64,000 nucleotides of DNA from Chimonanthus salicifolius (lineage: Eukaryota > Streptophyta > Magnoliopsida > Laurales > Calycanthaceae), in NCBI GenBank assembly GCA_013350335.1, contig CM023534.1, positions 5,733,542 through 5,797,541 of the forward strand. The letters run 5' to 3'. The translations under genes were made by a program, and so were the position numbers. Positions 27,101 to 37,260 of the stretch are shown here, piece by piece. The notes below the pieces were generated by a model, which saw only the letters and a list, made by a program, of their open reading frames with translations, searched no databases and had not been told where the DNA came from. Every line of letters starts with the position of its first letter. Position 1 is the first letter of the stretch.

Positions 27101-27808
27101 ATTTTGCACACTCAGTTAGCAGAAGGCGAATGGAACATGAACATGTTTCTTCCTTTTAATTTGGTCTTTGTGGGTGCTCATCCCCTTATTTCATTACTCT
27201 CCCCCTCCCCCTTCTTTTTTCTATTTGTGTTCTCTTTTGTGCTGTTTAGTGAAGATGCTACTTAAAACAAATAAAGGAAAGAAGGAAGGAAAGAAAGAAA
27301 AGAATGGAGCATGTTTGCAACTGATAAAATAAAGATTTGGTTAATAAAAAATGAAGTGGGGCCCAGAAATGGCAATATATTACAGAAGAAGTGGAGAGTA
27401 GATTTGACCAACATATTAAAAAATGTACTCGTTGAATTTCAAGATATTAAAAAAATGTTTGTAAGTTTGACCAACATATAAGAATAGAAGATATCACTCA
27501 AGAAAAAGGGATAAATTTTTTCTGCTTGTAAGAAGTCCATCTTCCTGTACGTCTGACAAGGCCACTGGTTTCTGGACAGCTGATTTCTAGATAATGGAAT
27601 TTCCTTGCATATGTTAATGGGTGTGATGAGTAGTGACTTCATTTTCCATCTTTTCTGTTGGGAAGATTAAGTTGTTGGCTCCAGGCCATTCGAATCCGTA
27701 TGTCAAAACAAGCTTGATGCTAATGTTAATGGTAATGTGCAGGACGATTTGTCCATGGAGGAATGGAAACTGGTCGTGAAACTGAAGAATGTCTTCAAGA
27801 TACAGTAA
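14584..27808 (+). CDS. eIF5B: Eukaryotic translation initiation factor 5B (eIF5B)
   Basis: GTPase that promotes 60S joining and Met-tRNAi positioning at the end of initiation. Coding exons: 14584-17741, 17969-18076, 18162-18262, 18350-18440, 18593-18703, 18785-18850, 21251-21310, 21650-22207, 22579-22698, 22785-22904, 27743-27808. With two single-base excesses in exon 1 ignored (15778 and one of 16326-16328) the product would be 1518 residues, longer than usual for plants because of N-terminal repeats. Lysine/acid repeats and a long charged helix (16490-16690) precede the G domain: GHVDTGKT (17388-17411), DTPGHESF (17574-17597), NKVD split across the exon 1/2 junction, and TSAIS. Domains II-IV follow ([26 protein letters not shown]). 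The tail [20 protein letters not shown] is encoded by the last exon, 4.8 kb downstream. As the sequence stands, translation would stop at 15789. Confidence 0.95.
14650..15960 (+). repeat. Coding tandem repeats in the eIF5B N-terminus
   Basis: Two repeat families are visible. Three units of [17 protein letters not shown] spaced about 126 bp lie at 14647-14955. Six units of [13 protein letters not shown] followed about 10 residues later by (A/S)FD(A/V) and an Asp-rich stretch lie at about 15070-15975. They presumably expanded by duplication; unit lengths vary. Confidence 0.85.
15779..16336 (+). other. eIF5B second open segment, +1 frame
   Basis: Continues the acidic/lysine repeats ([18 protein letters not shown]) and reads into [20 protein letters not shown] and [13 protein letters not shown], family-typical eIF5B text. 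It is lost at GAAACC (16325-16330), where one A too many shifts the frame again; TGA is at 16334-16336. Confidence 0.85.
20050..20260 (-). mobile_element. 5'-truncated L1 LINE insertion with 16-bp target duplication
   Basis: The direct repeat ACAAAGTGATACCCTT occurs at 20034-20049 and 20261-20276, flanking 211 bp. Read on the minus strand the insert encodes [16 protein letters not shown] and a stop, the usual last residues of plant L1 ORF2, then the CACTT..GTGCCTCTTCATTACTAAT-type 3' end and a tail represented by T residues at 20050. Confidence 0.92.
21109..21171 (+). repeat. (TA)n microsatellite
   Basis: About 31 uninterrupted TA units near the 3' end of eIF5B intron 6. Confidence 0.97.
22905..27742 (+). 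other. eIF5B last intron (4838 bp), filled by an antisense RTE LINE
   Basis: Donor TACCGG|GTAATG at 22904/22905 and acceptor TGTGCAG before 27743. The two flanking exons join NYR to DDLSMEEW exactly as in the conserved eIF5B C-terminus, so the intron boundaries are well supported even though the intron is far longer than the gene's others. Sequences outside the LINE (22905-23440, 26640-27742) show no gene. Confidence 0.92.
23445..26640 (-). mobile_element. RTE-clade non-LTR retrotransposon, degenerate, nearly full length
   Basis: On the minus strand the endonuclease begins near 26500 ([23 protein letters not shown]), continues at 26155-25930 ([18 protein letters not shown], then [19 protein letters not shown]) and passes into reverse transcriptase pieces ([28 protein letters not shown] at about 25190-25100). 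The C-terminal part is at 23766-23560 ([20 protein letters not shown]). This endonuclease is the one often annotated in plants as craniofacial development protein 2-like. Many stops and frame breaks make it inactive. No target duplication was identified. Confidence 0.85.
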
Positions 27809-29510
27809 CTTCATTCCCTTGTTCAGTTCTTGCATCCAAATGTGGCGTTGGTTTTTTTTCCCAAAGTACAGGCATCATCGCAAGAGCCTAGAATGCACGG
27901 TTTTGATGTAGGATGAAGCGTTTATGGGTTTGTTCAAGTTTTGACCACAAAGAAGTCCCAAAAAAAAAAGAATCCTGCATATAATTTCTAGGAGCTTAGT
28001 GTGGGAAGGTTGCAGAGCTAGATAACATGCCCACCCGCACACAGATGCCTTTGTTTTTTTTTTTTTTTTTGCCCCTCGAGTTTATATCAAAATAATTTTT
28101 TTCTTTGGGATATGATTACATGGTGAAATTTTCCTGAGCTGAGTAGACTCAAGGGTATGAAGTGGAATACACAGCAGCAAAAAGTGAGTTAACTGGGAAA
28201 AGTCTTTCTTCACTTTCTTCTCTTGGGCTGTTGCCTACTCAGTATCTCTCTAATGCTCTTCTAATTTGATTACTTTTCTTAAGCCAAACCCTGTACAAAA
28301 GAGGTAGCAAATAGAAGAATTGAGGTTTACGAGTGGTTTCATGCATCTGTTGAGATTAGTCTCCAATGTAGGGTTGAGGATATCTCATAATAATTGGAAA
28401 AAAAAAAAAATTCAGACTATTCTGAATGAATTGTCTTGGATGAAACTCCAAATGGACACGTAATGCTAATGCAACAAACGGTAGCTATGACACCTGAGAG
28501 GCTTGAATCAGAGATAGATGGACCATCAATACGGTCGATGGCTGTACGTAGATTGTCGAAATCATAGTTTAAAAAATGCCCTACGGTGCAGCATATGGGG
28601 TGATATGACCTGTTTAGTGTTGACAAGGTATCATATCGCCAAAGAACCGGCCATACACATGCCATTTTCCCTAGATTCTTGTAATAAAGAAATAGATATA
28701 ATGATTGTTTTTCGCTTTGAATCTCACAGGAAAGTTTAGAAGTTAATTATTCATGTTTAAAAGGTATTTTCTTTTTTAATCTCATCCTATTTTTTTATTT
28801 TTCAATTTGTTTTCCAAGATTATAAAAAAATTAATGAAAAGATATTGGGTGTTCATTGATTAGATGGAGAAGTTTTAATGTGATTGATATAATTTATAAT
28901 TTTATATGATGTTTGTATGATTTTTTTTTTTTTATAGATTTTATTAATTAATGTTTTTTATAAAAAAATTCACCAATTATGATAGAAGATGTAGATCATT
29001 ATATGAATTTCAGCTAATATGATTTTAAGATTTTTTATTTCTTACAACATACTTTTTTAATCAAAATGGTCTGATACTTTAAGAAAGGACATTTTTAAAA
29101 CTAAATTATGTTCATGATAGTTTTTCAAATTTTTCTATTATATTTTGTATTTTTAAAAATAAAAAATTCTAAGCCTTGACATGAATCAGGGTGAAGCAAA
29201 GGGTGGATCCAATTCATATTTAAATATTTACTTAATGTGTCAATGCCTATATTAATAGATCGTTAGATACTAAAACAACATAAAAGCAAAACGGGGCTTT
29301 TGATCTTCTCAAATTTGGCCTAAAATTCACAAATTCAGATTGGGCTCATTTATTTCTAGCACTAGGTTCCGATGAAGTCCATTTTCATGTACTCCTCGAG
29401 TCCTTAGAGCTTGCTCGAGATTTCGGAAATAGAAATTCCTGCTTATGAGTTTGATAGAATGATTTAAGGCAATCTATGGGAGGGTCAATCTAAAGCCTTA
29501 GAATTTCACT
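27809..29510. other. eIF5B 3' UTR and AT-rich spacer
   Basis: No gene or recognisable element. The first few hundred bases after the eIF5B stop are presumably its 3' UTR. Poly-T occurs at 28052-28071 and AT-rich DNA follows after 28740. Confidence 0.5.
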
Positions 29511-29516
29511 GTTTTT

Positions 29517-29940
29517 TACTTCCTCTATCCCGAAATACTTGTCCTATTTTGAAATTTTTTATTTTTTAAAGATCATTTTTTCATGGAGGGCTCCAAAAAT
29601 CTACTAATAGATTTTTTGAGTCAATATTGATTAAAAAAAAAAAAGAGACGTCTGGATGGTGTCGCGTTGTCTAGTTAGTGTTCAATAATGTTGTCCTAAC
29701 TATGCAACAAACCATGATTCCATATAATAAGAGTTGGAGGTGAAAATAATTACATAATGCCGCATATGGACAAGTCAAAACTTATAAAAGAATGTCGTAT
29801 TCTCATCTCGTTTAGAATGTGATTTGGAGTTCATTGAAAAGTTAAAGTTTTGATTTAATGTTAAAAGAAAGGAATAAGATAAGTAATTTGGAACAATTCC
29901 AAAATACATATAAGATAAGTATTTTGGAACGGAAGGAGTA
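29517..29940. mobile_element. Stowaway-like MITE, about 420 bp
   Basis: The left end TACTTCCTCTATCCCGAAA.TACTTGTC and the right end GATAAGTATTTTGGAACGGAAGGAGTA are inverted copies matching the plant Stowaway/mariner terminus (CTCCCTCCGTTCC). TA duplications lie at 29517-29518 and 29939-29940. There is no transposase. Confidence 0.8.
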
Positions 29941-30226
29941 TTTTTTAATAAATTACTGCACCATTCTTGGATTAGCAGTTCATTGCACAAGCCAAGTCCT
30001 TATTTTTAATGGTAAGGATGACAGTTTATTCACTCAAGATAAAATCTGATTACAGAAGCGATCGGACTAAAGGCACAAAGCAAAACAATTAAAAAAACAG
30101 ATTATAGTGAACAAATATACGACAAAACAGCCCAGACTTGGGCATTGTACCACCATATCGGGAAGAAAACTCTAAAACAGCTATCCGCGTTTCAGTTATA
30201 ATAAACATGGGGATTTCTAGTGAGCA

Positions 30227-30625
30227 AAAGTTGTAGACCTGGCAATGTGTTGAGTCGGGTCAGGTCTTATTTGAGTTTGGATCAATAACTTCAACTTAGT
30301 ACTTGTTTATCAAACAGGCTATTCAGTTCCGATCTCGGGTTTGGGACACAATTTTAAATTCATACTTATTTAAATGCTCAGGTTTAGTTCAGATAATCAT
30401 GTCGGACCAAATTTTGCTAGATTAGTTCAAGGTAAGCCTAGCAATGGGTCAAGTCGAGTCGACTTTGGGTTCCGTCAACAACTCTCAACTAATTACTTAC
30501 TTGTTTGTTAAATAAGTTAGCCAATTTAGATCTATTTTGGGTTGAGTCACAAAATTTTAAACCCATACCCATATAAAATACTCGAGTTCTTTTGGATATT
30601 CAGGTCAAGTCAAAAAAAATCCCGG
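30227..30625. repeat. Two tandem copies of a GGGTC-rich hAT-like repeat
   Basis: Copy 1 (about 30227-30430) and copy 2 (about 30435-30625) share GCAATG.GT..AGTCG, AACTTCAACT/AACTCTCAACT, TTACTTGTTT, ACAAAATTTTAAA and ATACTCG/ATGCTCAGGTT. Copy 1 ends AAATTTTGCTAG, complementary to the CTAGCAA at its neighbour's start. A third copy lies at 50855-51000. Confidence 0.65.
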
Positions 30626-30947
30626 TCTAAAAAGTATCATTTTATTGAGCATGTGCATGCAGCGGGGTACATGGACATTGGTGACCAACAACTAGTGTGA
30701 ATGATGAAAGAAATCTTAAACCATCGTCTTTGGAAAATTGTTCTCAGCCAAGAGAAACAGTATCTTAAACCGATGGCATCAACCACGCAATTCACATATC
30801 AAAATTTCAAATGGGAACTTATTGCACCATGGAGGCAGTTGTATTTAATCATTAATCATAGACAAATGCAGGTACCTTTCAAATAAAGGGATGGACAAAA
30901 CATACATGTCTCCCCACAGAACACTCAAGAGTTCCAGATAAATTAAC

Positions 30948-30953
30948 TTTATT
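30948..30953 (-). terminator. Possible CREG poly(A) signal
   Basis: AATAAA on the minus strand, about 400 nt beyond the CREG stop codon. Placement is inferred from distance only. Confidence 0.3.
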
Positions 30954-31356
30954 ATTCATCATGAATGATTTACCAAAGGAAGGCTCGAATGAGCATATTT
31001 ACAAGAGATACAGATGCAAGTACACACACATGTCGTTGTTTGTATCTATAATAAAGTTTACAAGCATTGGATTTCATATTATAGATATCACATGCCAGGT
31101 ACTAAATTTCAGGCACAAGATTACTGGTCATGAGATGGGTTTTTACACCAAGAACGTCGAGGATAGTTGGTCCCTGCAGAGATAGCAGGAGCCCAAGTTT
31201 GGAGAAGCAAATGAATCAGTATGAAAGTCCAGTCCAACCAAGTAGAAACCATTAAAGCAATTGCAATATATTTTAATTTACTTAGATGGGTTTACAGTAT
31301 TTGTTTAGATGCATCTGTCATATGATAATATCAGAGAGCAGCATATCACTGACTAC

Positions 31357-34300
31357 TCACATGCTAGGATGGAGGTATTGAGCCAAAGTGAGAGGTTTTG
31401 GACCACCAAACCAGTCGATCAAAAATATATGCTCAATGTCAAGTTTGAAGATTTGGAAGTCATGATCCTCAGGCCAGTCTGTCACCCATGAAAAAAAAAA
31501 TGTGAGCCGCTTTGAGTGTGATATCATGTTATAGTTCAAGAACTTTGCTGAAAGGGAAAGAGTGGCTTTTATGTTCACTTACCCTTCATCTCAGGATGCT
31601 TTGTGAACAGAGCATGTTCTGCAAATTCTGCTTCCTTGGATTTCACATCAACCATCTTTAACTGAAATATCAAGCAGTTACAGGTTTAATCAAAAGCAGC
31701 CAAAGTTTGAAGTCCCATGAAAGTGTAGATTTATCTTCTTTGTAGCTTCTCAAACATAGATTAGTTAAGGATTTTCAATTGGCATCAATTGCTAAAAACA
31801 CAAATGTATAGATTTCTGCAGTTGCTTAACATTATTTGCTAGTTTCTGAGATATAATCTGTTGCAAAGTTTACAAAGCTCAGAATTGTTTGAATCCAGAG
31901 CCCATCAATGCACAGTTCCATCCATGAGGTGGACCTTTTGTCTGTAACCCACCCAAAATAGGGTCATCCATTTTAATATCAACAGAATCTTCAAAATCAA
32001 TGTTCAACATGCACGTGCAGTCCATGCAAGCAACAAAGTAGCATCACTAACATACTCAATTCGACTAGTAGGACTTTAGGAGATCTTGTCTGGTAGATTC
32101 AGCTGGATGACTGAAGAAATAAATGCAGTCACATAATGTTTGGTGGAGTGGTCTACACAAGGTCCCATGCACTTGGTTTGTAGTTTTTGATGTTGAAAAA
32201 GCATGTAAAATGGGTTTTGATTACTCATTATAGAATTAAGTGGACCTGTCCAAGTTGCACAATTGCAGTAGGCATTTCTGAATCAACTGATACAGTTCCA
32301 TGAAATGAATTTGATTTCCTTTTAATCATCGGTAGAAATGTAACAAATGTGTGTAAATAAAATGACTGACATTAACCCAATATACTGGGTACTTGATGTG
32401 CTCAACATATTATGCCAGACACTTATCCATGTTGAATACCTTGTATTCGTAGGAAATTTCCTTCTTAATCATTGGTAGAAATGTAACAAATGTGTGTAAA
32501 TAAAATGACTGACATTAACCCAATATACTAGGTACTTGATGTGCTCAACATATTATGCCAGACACTTATCCATGTTGAATACCTTGTATTCGTAGGAAAT
32601 TTTGCAGAATATGATTCAACTAAATCATGTGGTCACAAATTTCTGATAGGGTAGAGTGGAGATGTAGAACTCAAAAAGCTAATCCCATAGAGATGGATCA
32701 GAGGCTTTGATCATAGTGACGATGTTCTTATGGTTGTCCTAAGTTTTTATATATTTGTATTCTTAATGACTTTAGTGTACCTATTTCAAAGAAATATAAA
32801 GAAAGACATAAGATCTTAATGTAACAAACTTTGTAAATCGAGAATCATATTCTAGCATGCTTGAAAGACCACTTTGTTTGATAAAAAAAGTAAAAGAAAA
32901 TAAGAAATAGCGTAAGGTCAAAGCTATAAAACAAAGTATGCTATGTGCAATCCTGAAAATAGAGATCCAAATCCATTTTTGGAGAAACAGATAGTGTCAA
33001 ATCACAATTTCCCTTTTCATCTCTGTACTGGTCTGTCTCTGTGGACCTTAGAGATTGAGAACAAACATGATAGCATTGACATGAACTAGAAGATGGGCAA
33101 AACCATGCTAGATTTTTCCTGTTTCTCCACAGTATTACGTTTAATGTATTTTTATCTATCTGCTTACACTTCCCTTAAATACTTATACAACCATATGGAA
33201 TTCAATGTTCACATAACTGCATGGAAATGCTGCTAACACCTTTAGTCCATGCTAACACCAAGAAATTGTTAAGTTGCAAGGCTATGCGATCATGAGTCTG
33301 ACAAGAGGGAACACATTCTAGACATAAATGATTTAAAATATAAACCCACTAACCAGAGAAGTTTACAATGAGACAACATGATTTGCAGACACTTATAATC
33401 AATTGTGGTCAATCATGGATTTTCCAATGCATACCTTTCCTGTCAGAGTAAGTTTAGAACAAGTTGGGTTCTCTGGGTCTGTCCTGCCACAAGTTCCAAG
33501 AGGAAATTCACTGATAGTGAATGATGACCTGCAATCCATCAATGCATCTCTTGCAGTGGGATCAAGAGTTGTCAAATAGAAGTAGGGGATGCCATGTCCA
33601 TCACCAGGCATACCATCACTAAATGAAACCACATTTCTGCATGTTTTTCAGATGTTTCAAAGACAAGGAAAGCCTTCATCAGGAAATTACCATACTGGAA
33701 ACAAATGATCTACCCCTTTAAAAATGTTTAAATACATATTTCAAAGATTCTTCACTCTATATATCTTGAAACAATAGACACTTACCCAAAAGGAGCTCCT
33801 CGTAAATCAATTGAAATGGTACTGTAAAAACAAAGATAAACTACCTGAGATTTGTGCTTTGCATTCTATAAGACAATAGTTAAATATAAGACAAATCTGA
33901 TGGAGTGATAAAAGCTAGATAGAGAAGAACATAACAGATGACTGATGACATGCTTGCAAAATATTGACCGTAAAAAATATGGTGAATACTGATTCCTCCG
34001 ACCAAAACCTTTGAAACTGAGTTATGGCTATATTTAGACCATAAAATACAGAGTTCATCAATTTCTGCGTAATAGAATGAAATTTTGGAATTAAATAATT
34101 TTGCAGAGTAACTGTGGAAATCAATCCTTCAATGTGGCTCTCCAAATTCAGAAAGACTTGTCAGAAAAATCCATCAATGTGGCTCATAGGAGCAATAAGT
34201 GAGTAGATGAAAACCAAGGTTAAAGGTCAACAGCAAGCTAGATACATGGAAATCATTAGTGGAGAGGATTGCACAGACAGGTTTACAGCTAAAGACACCA

Positions 34301-37117
34301 GCTAATTTAGTTGACCACAGATTCATCTCAAGGGTCTAAAGGTGTACAAAAGGCTCAAGTTCATGCATGGAGGGCCAAGCCAGGATACAGCCAGAGGAAC
34401 TTTTTTGGTTCTTATAAATGAGACAGGAGCATATTCCTTTAAAAGGAAGATCAAATATGGAAAATGGTACTGATTGTGACTGTTTGGGAGTATGGAAAGA
34501 TAGATCACAGGACTAAAAGAAATTTTCAGGACAGAACATCTAGTTCCACTCTGTTTGCACCACTCATATAATTAGTGGTTCAACTGAGACAATCAGCATA
34601 GGAGCTCAAGGATAGATAAGCATCATATCGTCTCAAAAATAATACTCACTGATTTTCAATTAAGCCATTCGTTGCTGCTACTTTGCACAAAATTACAATG
34701 GGTGTATTTGGTGTCCTCTTTCTTGATGGCCAATCAAGTGCTAGTTCAATTTCTTTGTTATGTCAGTGACTTCAGTAGTTCAGTTATCTCTAAGAGAACA
34801 AAACAAAAAACAAATGGACCATATGACTTCAGTTCTCTCTTCCATGATGCACTCATCATGAAAGAGAAGCCATGGATGCCATTGTCTGGAATTCTATCTC
34901 TCTATTATCCACAAAAGAACTTTCAAACCTATTTAACGGGATACAAAAGCTCACTATAATGGTCAACCTTTTTGTTGACTTTGGGTGGACAAGCTAATAT
35001 CCTTTTGCACTTTTTAGCAGAGATTAGTTCTGTAGGTCTGGACTCTTATTGGGGCTTCATTTTCTCATGCCTAATTTAATTTTTTGTTCAGTAAATAAAA
35101 ATATTTGTAATCCAAAAAACAGGTCCTTAGTTAGAAAGATAGACAGTATGCACATGCATCCATGAAAATTCAAACGGAATCTACAAGAATTCCAAAAAAT
35201 ATCAGCCTACCCAACTTAATATCCACCAGCCAAATTGAATACACTCAGTAGACAAGGGGAAAAATGTAGAAAATCATTCTTGCAAAGTATCATACCCAGA
35301 CCAAAATTCTGTTACCTGACCTTCAGTACGGACTCTCCATAAATGGCATTAAGCACACACACTTAAAAACAAAGTGTTTTCCTTTTTGAAAGAGAATACC
35401 TAAAATACAAAGTTCAGGTTCTATGCATACAATTGACTCGCTTGAATTTCCAGCAACAAGCATTCATGTCCAACAGCCAAATATCAATGACAGGGCACAA
35501 AAAAGACCCCATGATCAAGACCCATTCCCTCTATTGGTCTCAACTACTAACACTGAAAACCACACCAACAAACCTATCAGAACAAAAAGCCCAAACCTCT
35601 TTACCCATGAAATGCAACATCAAGCAAATGATAAAGATCTAGAAACCATGTGGGAAAAGGGTAAACAGGAACATCAAAAGAAGAACCAGCTTAATGAAGA
35701 GACATAGAAATCCAACAATGGATGCAGAAAGAGAACACTGAAAAAAATTTACCCATGAAATGCACCACCAAGCAAATGATCAAGAATCCAAAAAAATGTA
35801 GCTTAACAGTAAAAAGAACACACAAGAAAAACAATCAACCAAACCGAAGAGAATCCAAATCTTCTGTGCACAGCACCACACTGGTGTAAACATAATGTGC
35901 TAGCACTCCAATCGAAAGGAAACAAGTCGTCATTGAAGGAAATATTTTACTATTTTTGTCATGCATAGAGATGAATTATTTCTAGTCAGTTAATTTAATT
36001 TCTTTTCATTCTATTGCACGCAAACCTATGCTTGATGCACAGGCTATTTATATTCAAGAGAAATGATGATCCTACGTGCCAATCCCTCTATGAATTTACT
36101 AAACTCTTATCTGCATCAATGTTGAACCTTTCTTTTATAATAACTGCACGATATTCATGAGTAGTGCACCTTCACACAATCCAACGAGACCAAGGCTTGG
36201 CTAACCCTTGCTCTGGTGGATGGTTTCCTCTAACACTCCCCCTCAAGCTGGAGAATGAAGATTCCAGGGCTCGCAGCTTGTCAACAAGATACTCAAAGAG
36301 AACTCTTCCAACTCCACTTAGAGTACAGGAGACTGAAACCTAATAATACCATCACACGCTGCATCTCCTCTATCCAACTTAGAGCATACTAGAACTTTGA
36401 TATGTGTTTCCTAAATAAATGGTAGAGATGCAGATCAATGGTCTGAATTCAATTGGAATAAATTGAATTGCAGAATCAGATAAAAGAAAACTCACAGACC
36501 CAGAAAAAGAAAGGAGGGGAGATAGAGTACAGGGGACTGAATCCCAATAATACCATCACACTCTGCATCTTCTCTATCCAACTTAGAGCATACTAGAAGT
36601 TTCATATATGTTTCCTAAATAAATAGTAGAGATGCAGAGCATTGGTCTGAATTCAATTGGAATAAATTGAACTGCAGAATCAGATAAAAGAAAACTCAGA
36701 CCCAGAAAAAGAAAGGAGGGAACGTAGAGTACAGGAGACTGAATCCTAATAATACCATCACACTCTGCATCTCCTCTACCCAACTTAAAGCATACTAGAA
36801 CTTTGATATGTGTTTCCTAAATAAATGGTAGAGATGCAGATCGATGGTCTGAATTCAATTGAAAAATAAATTGAATTGAAGAATCAGAGAAAAGAAAAAT
36901 CACACTCACATACACAGAAAAAGAAGAATGTTAAGTACCTCAAGACCCCCCATGAGTTCTGCGAGGCCAACCAGCGGGCGGTGGCAGCAGCATCTGATGG
37001 GTCTGGCTTTGATTGGGTTATGGCTTTATCATTTACAGCAACAAAAGCGTCAACAGAGAAGAAGAATTTGAACAACAGTAAGAGAGAAAGCGGATAGAGA
37101 ATCCTATTCATTTCCAT
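31357..37117 (-). CDS. CREG1: CREG-family secreted protein (protein CREG1-like)
   Basis: Homologue of cellular repressor of E1A-stimulated genes, a secreted or endolysosomal flavin-oxidoreductase-fold protein without known catalysis. Coding exons on the minus strand: 37117-36939, 33821-33786, 33636-33435, 31661-31583, 31478-31357; 205 residues, all phases consistent. Residues 1-24 (MEMNRILYPLSLLLLFKFFF) form a signal peptide. Family blocks follow: DAAATARWLASQNSWGVLS, GAPFGNVVSFSDG, GIPYFYLTTLDPTARDAL, FPLGTCGRTDPENPTCSKL, HALFTKHPEM, FKLDIEHIFLIDWFGG and the end QYLHPSM. The second ATG (37111) is also possible. No N-x-S/T glycosylation sequon is seen, unlike mammalian CREG. Introns 1 and 3 carry tandem repeats and intron 1 a copia LTR. 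Confidence 0.94.
32314..32604. repeat. Tandem duplication of about 143 bp in CREG intron 3
   Basis: Two head-to-tail copies (32314-32455 and 32456-32598, with a few further matching bases) differ at only a handful of positions: for example CATCGG/CATTGG and TACTGGG/TACTAGG. The phase is fixed by GGTAGAAATG at 32331 and 32474. The high identity indicates a recent duplication. Confidence 0.95.
35925..36262 (-). mobile_element. Ty1/copia-type LTR fragment with polypurine tract
   Basis: On the minus strand AGCTTGAGGGGGAG is followed by TGTTAGAGGAAACC, the classical copia polypurine tract plus LTR 5' end. Downstream there is a TATA-like GAATATAAATAGCC near 36050. Only a little internal sequence remains on the high-coordinate side. 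The lower boundary is approximate. Confidence 0.55.
36310..36930. repeat. Three tandem copies of a repeat of about 205 bp in CREG intron 1
   Basis: Each unit contains AGAGTACAGGAGACTGAA, AATAATACCATCACAC, CTCTATCCAACTTAGAGC, TGTGTTTCCTAAATAAAT, GCAGA..GGTCTGAATTCAATTG and ends CAGAAAAAGAAAGGAGGG. Units start near 36320, 36524 and 36726. The third degrades into ACACAGAAAAAGAAGAATG directly beside the exon 1 splice donor at 36938. Confidence 0.93.
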
Positions 37118-37260
37118 TCTTCTGTTCTCTTGTGTGCAAGAACCTGGATTTATAAATGAAAGAATGGAAGGTGAAAAGGCGATAGGATTATTGGAGAGGG
37201 AAAGGAAACTCAAACGTGAATTCTGTGTACCTAACCATACAAAGAAAGAAGTTAAAGCAA
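37118..37260 (-). promoter_or_regulatory. CREG 5' leader/core promoter candidate
   Basis: A TATA-like TTTATAAAT on the minus strand lies at about 37149-37157, only about 35-40 bp before the ATG. If functional it implies a very short leader; otherwise it lies in the UTR and initiation is further upstream. This cannot be settled from sequence. Confidence 0.3.

Larger units (their letters stand above)
33822..36938 (-). other. CREG intron 1 (3.1 kb)
   Basis: Joins SWGVL(AG) to (T)TISIDLRGAPF. It contains an antisense copia LTR near 36 kb, the triplicated repeat near the donor and low-complexity A-rich DNA (35400-35850). Open frames inside it have no family resemblance. Confidence 0.85.

Noticed and set aside
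35423..35707. 94-codon open frame in CREG intron 1
   Set aside because: A-rich low-complexity translation without family resemblance or a splice context; likely chance.
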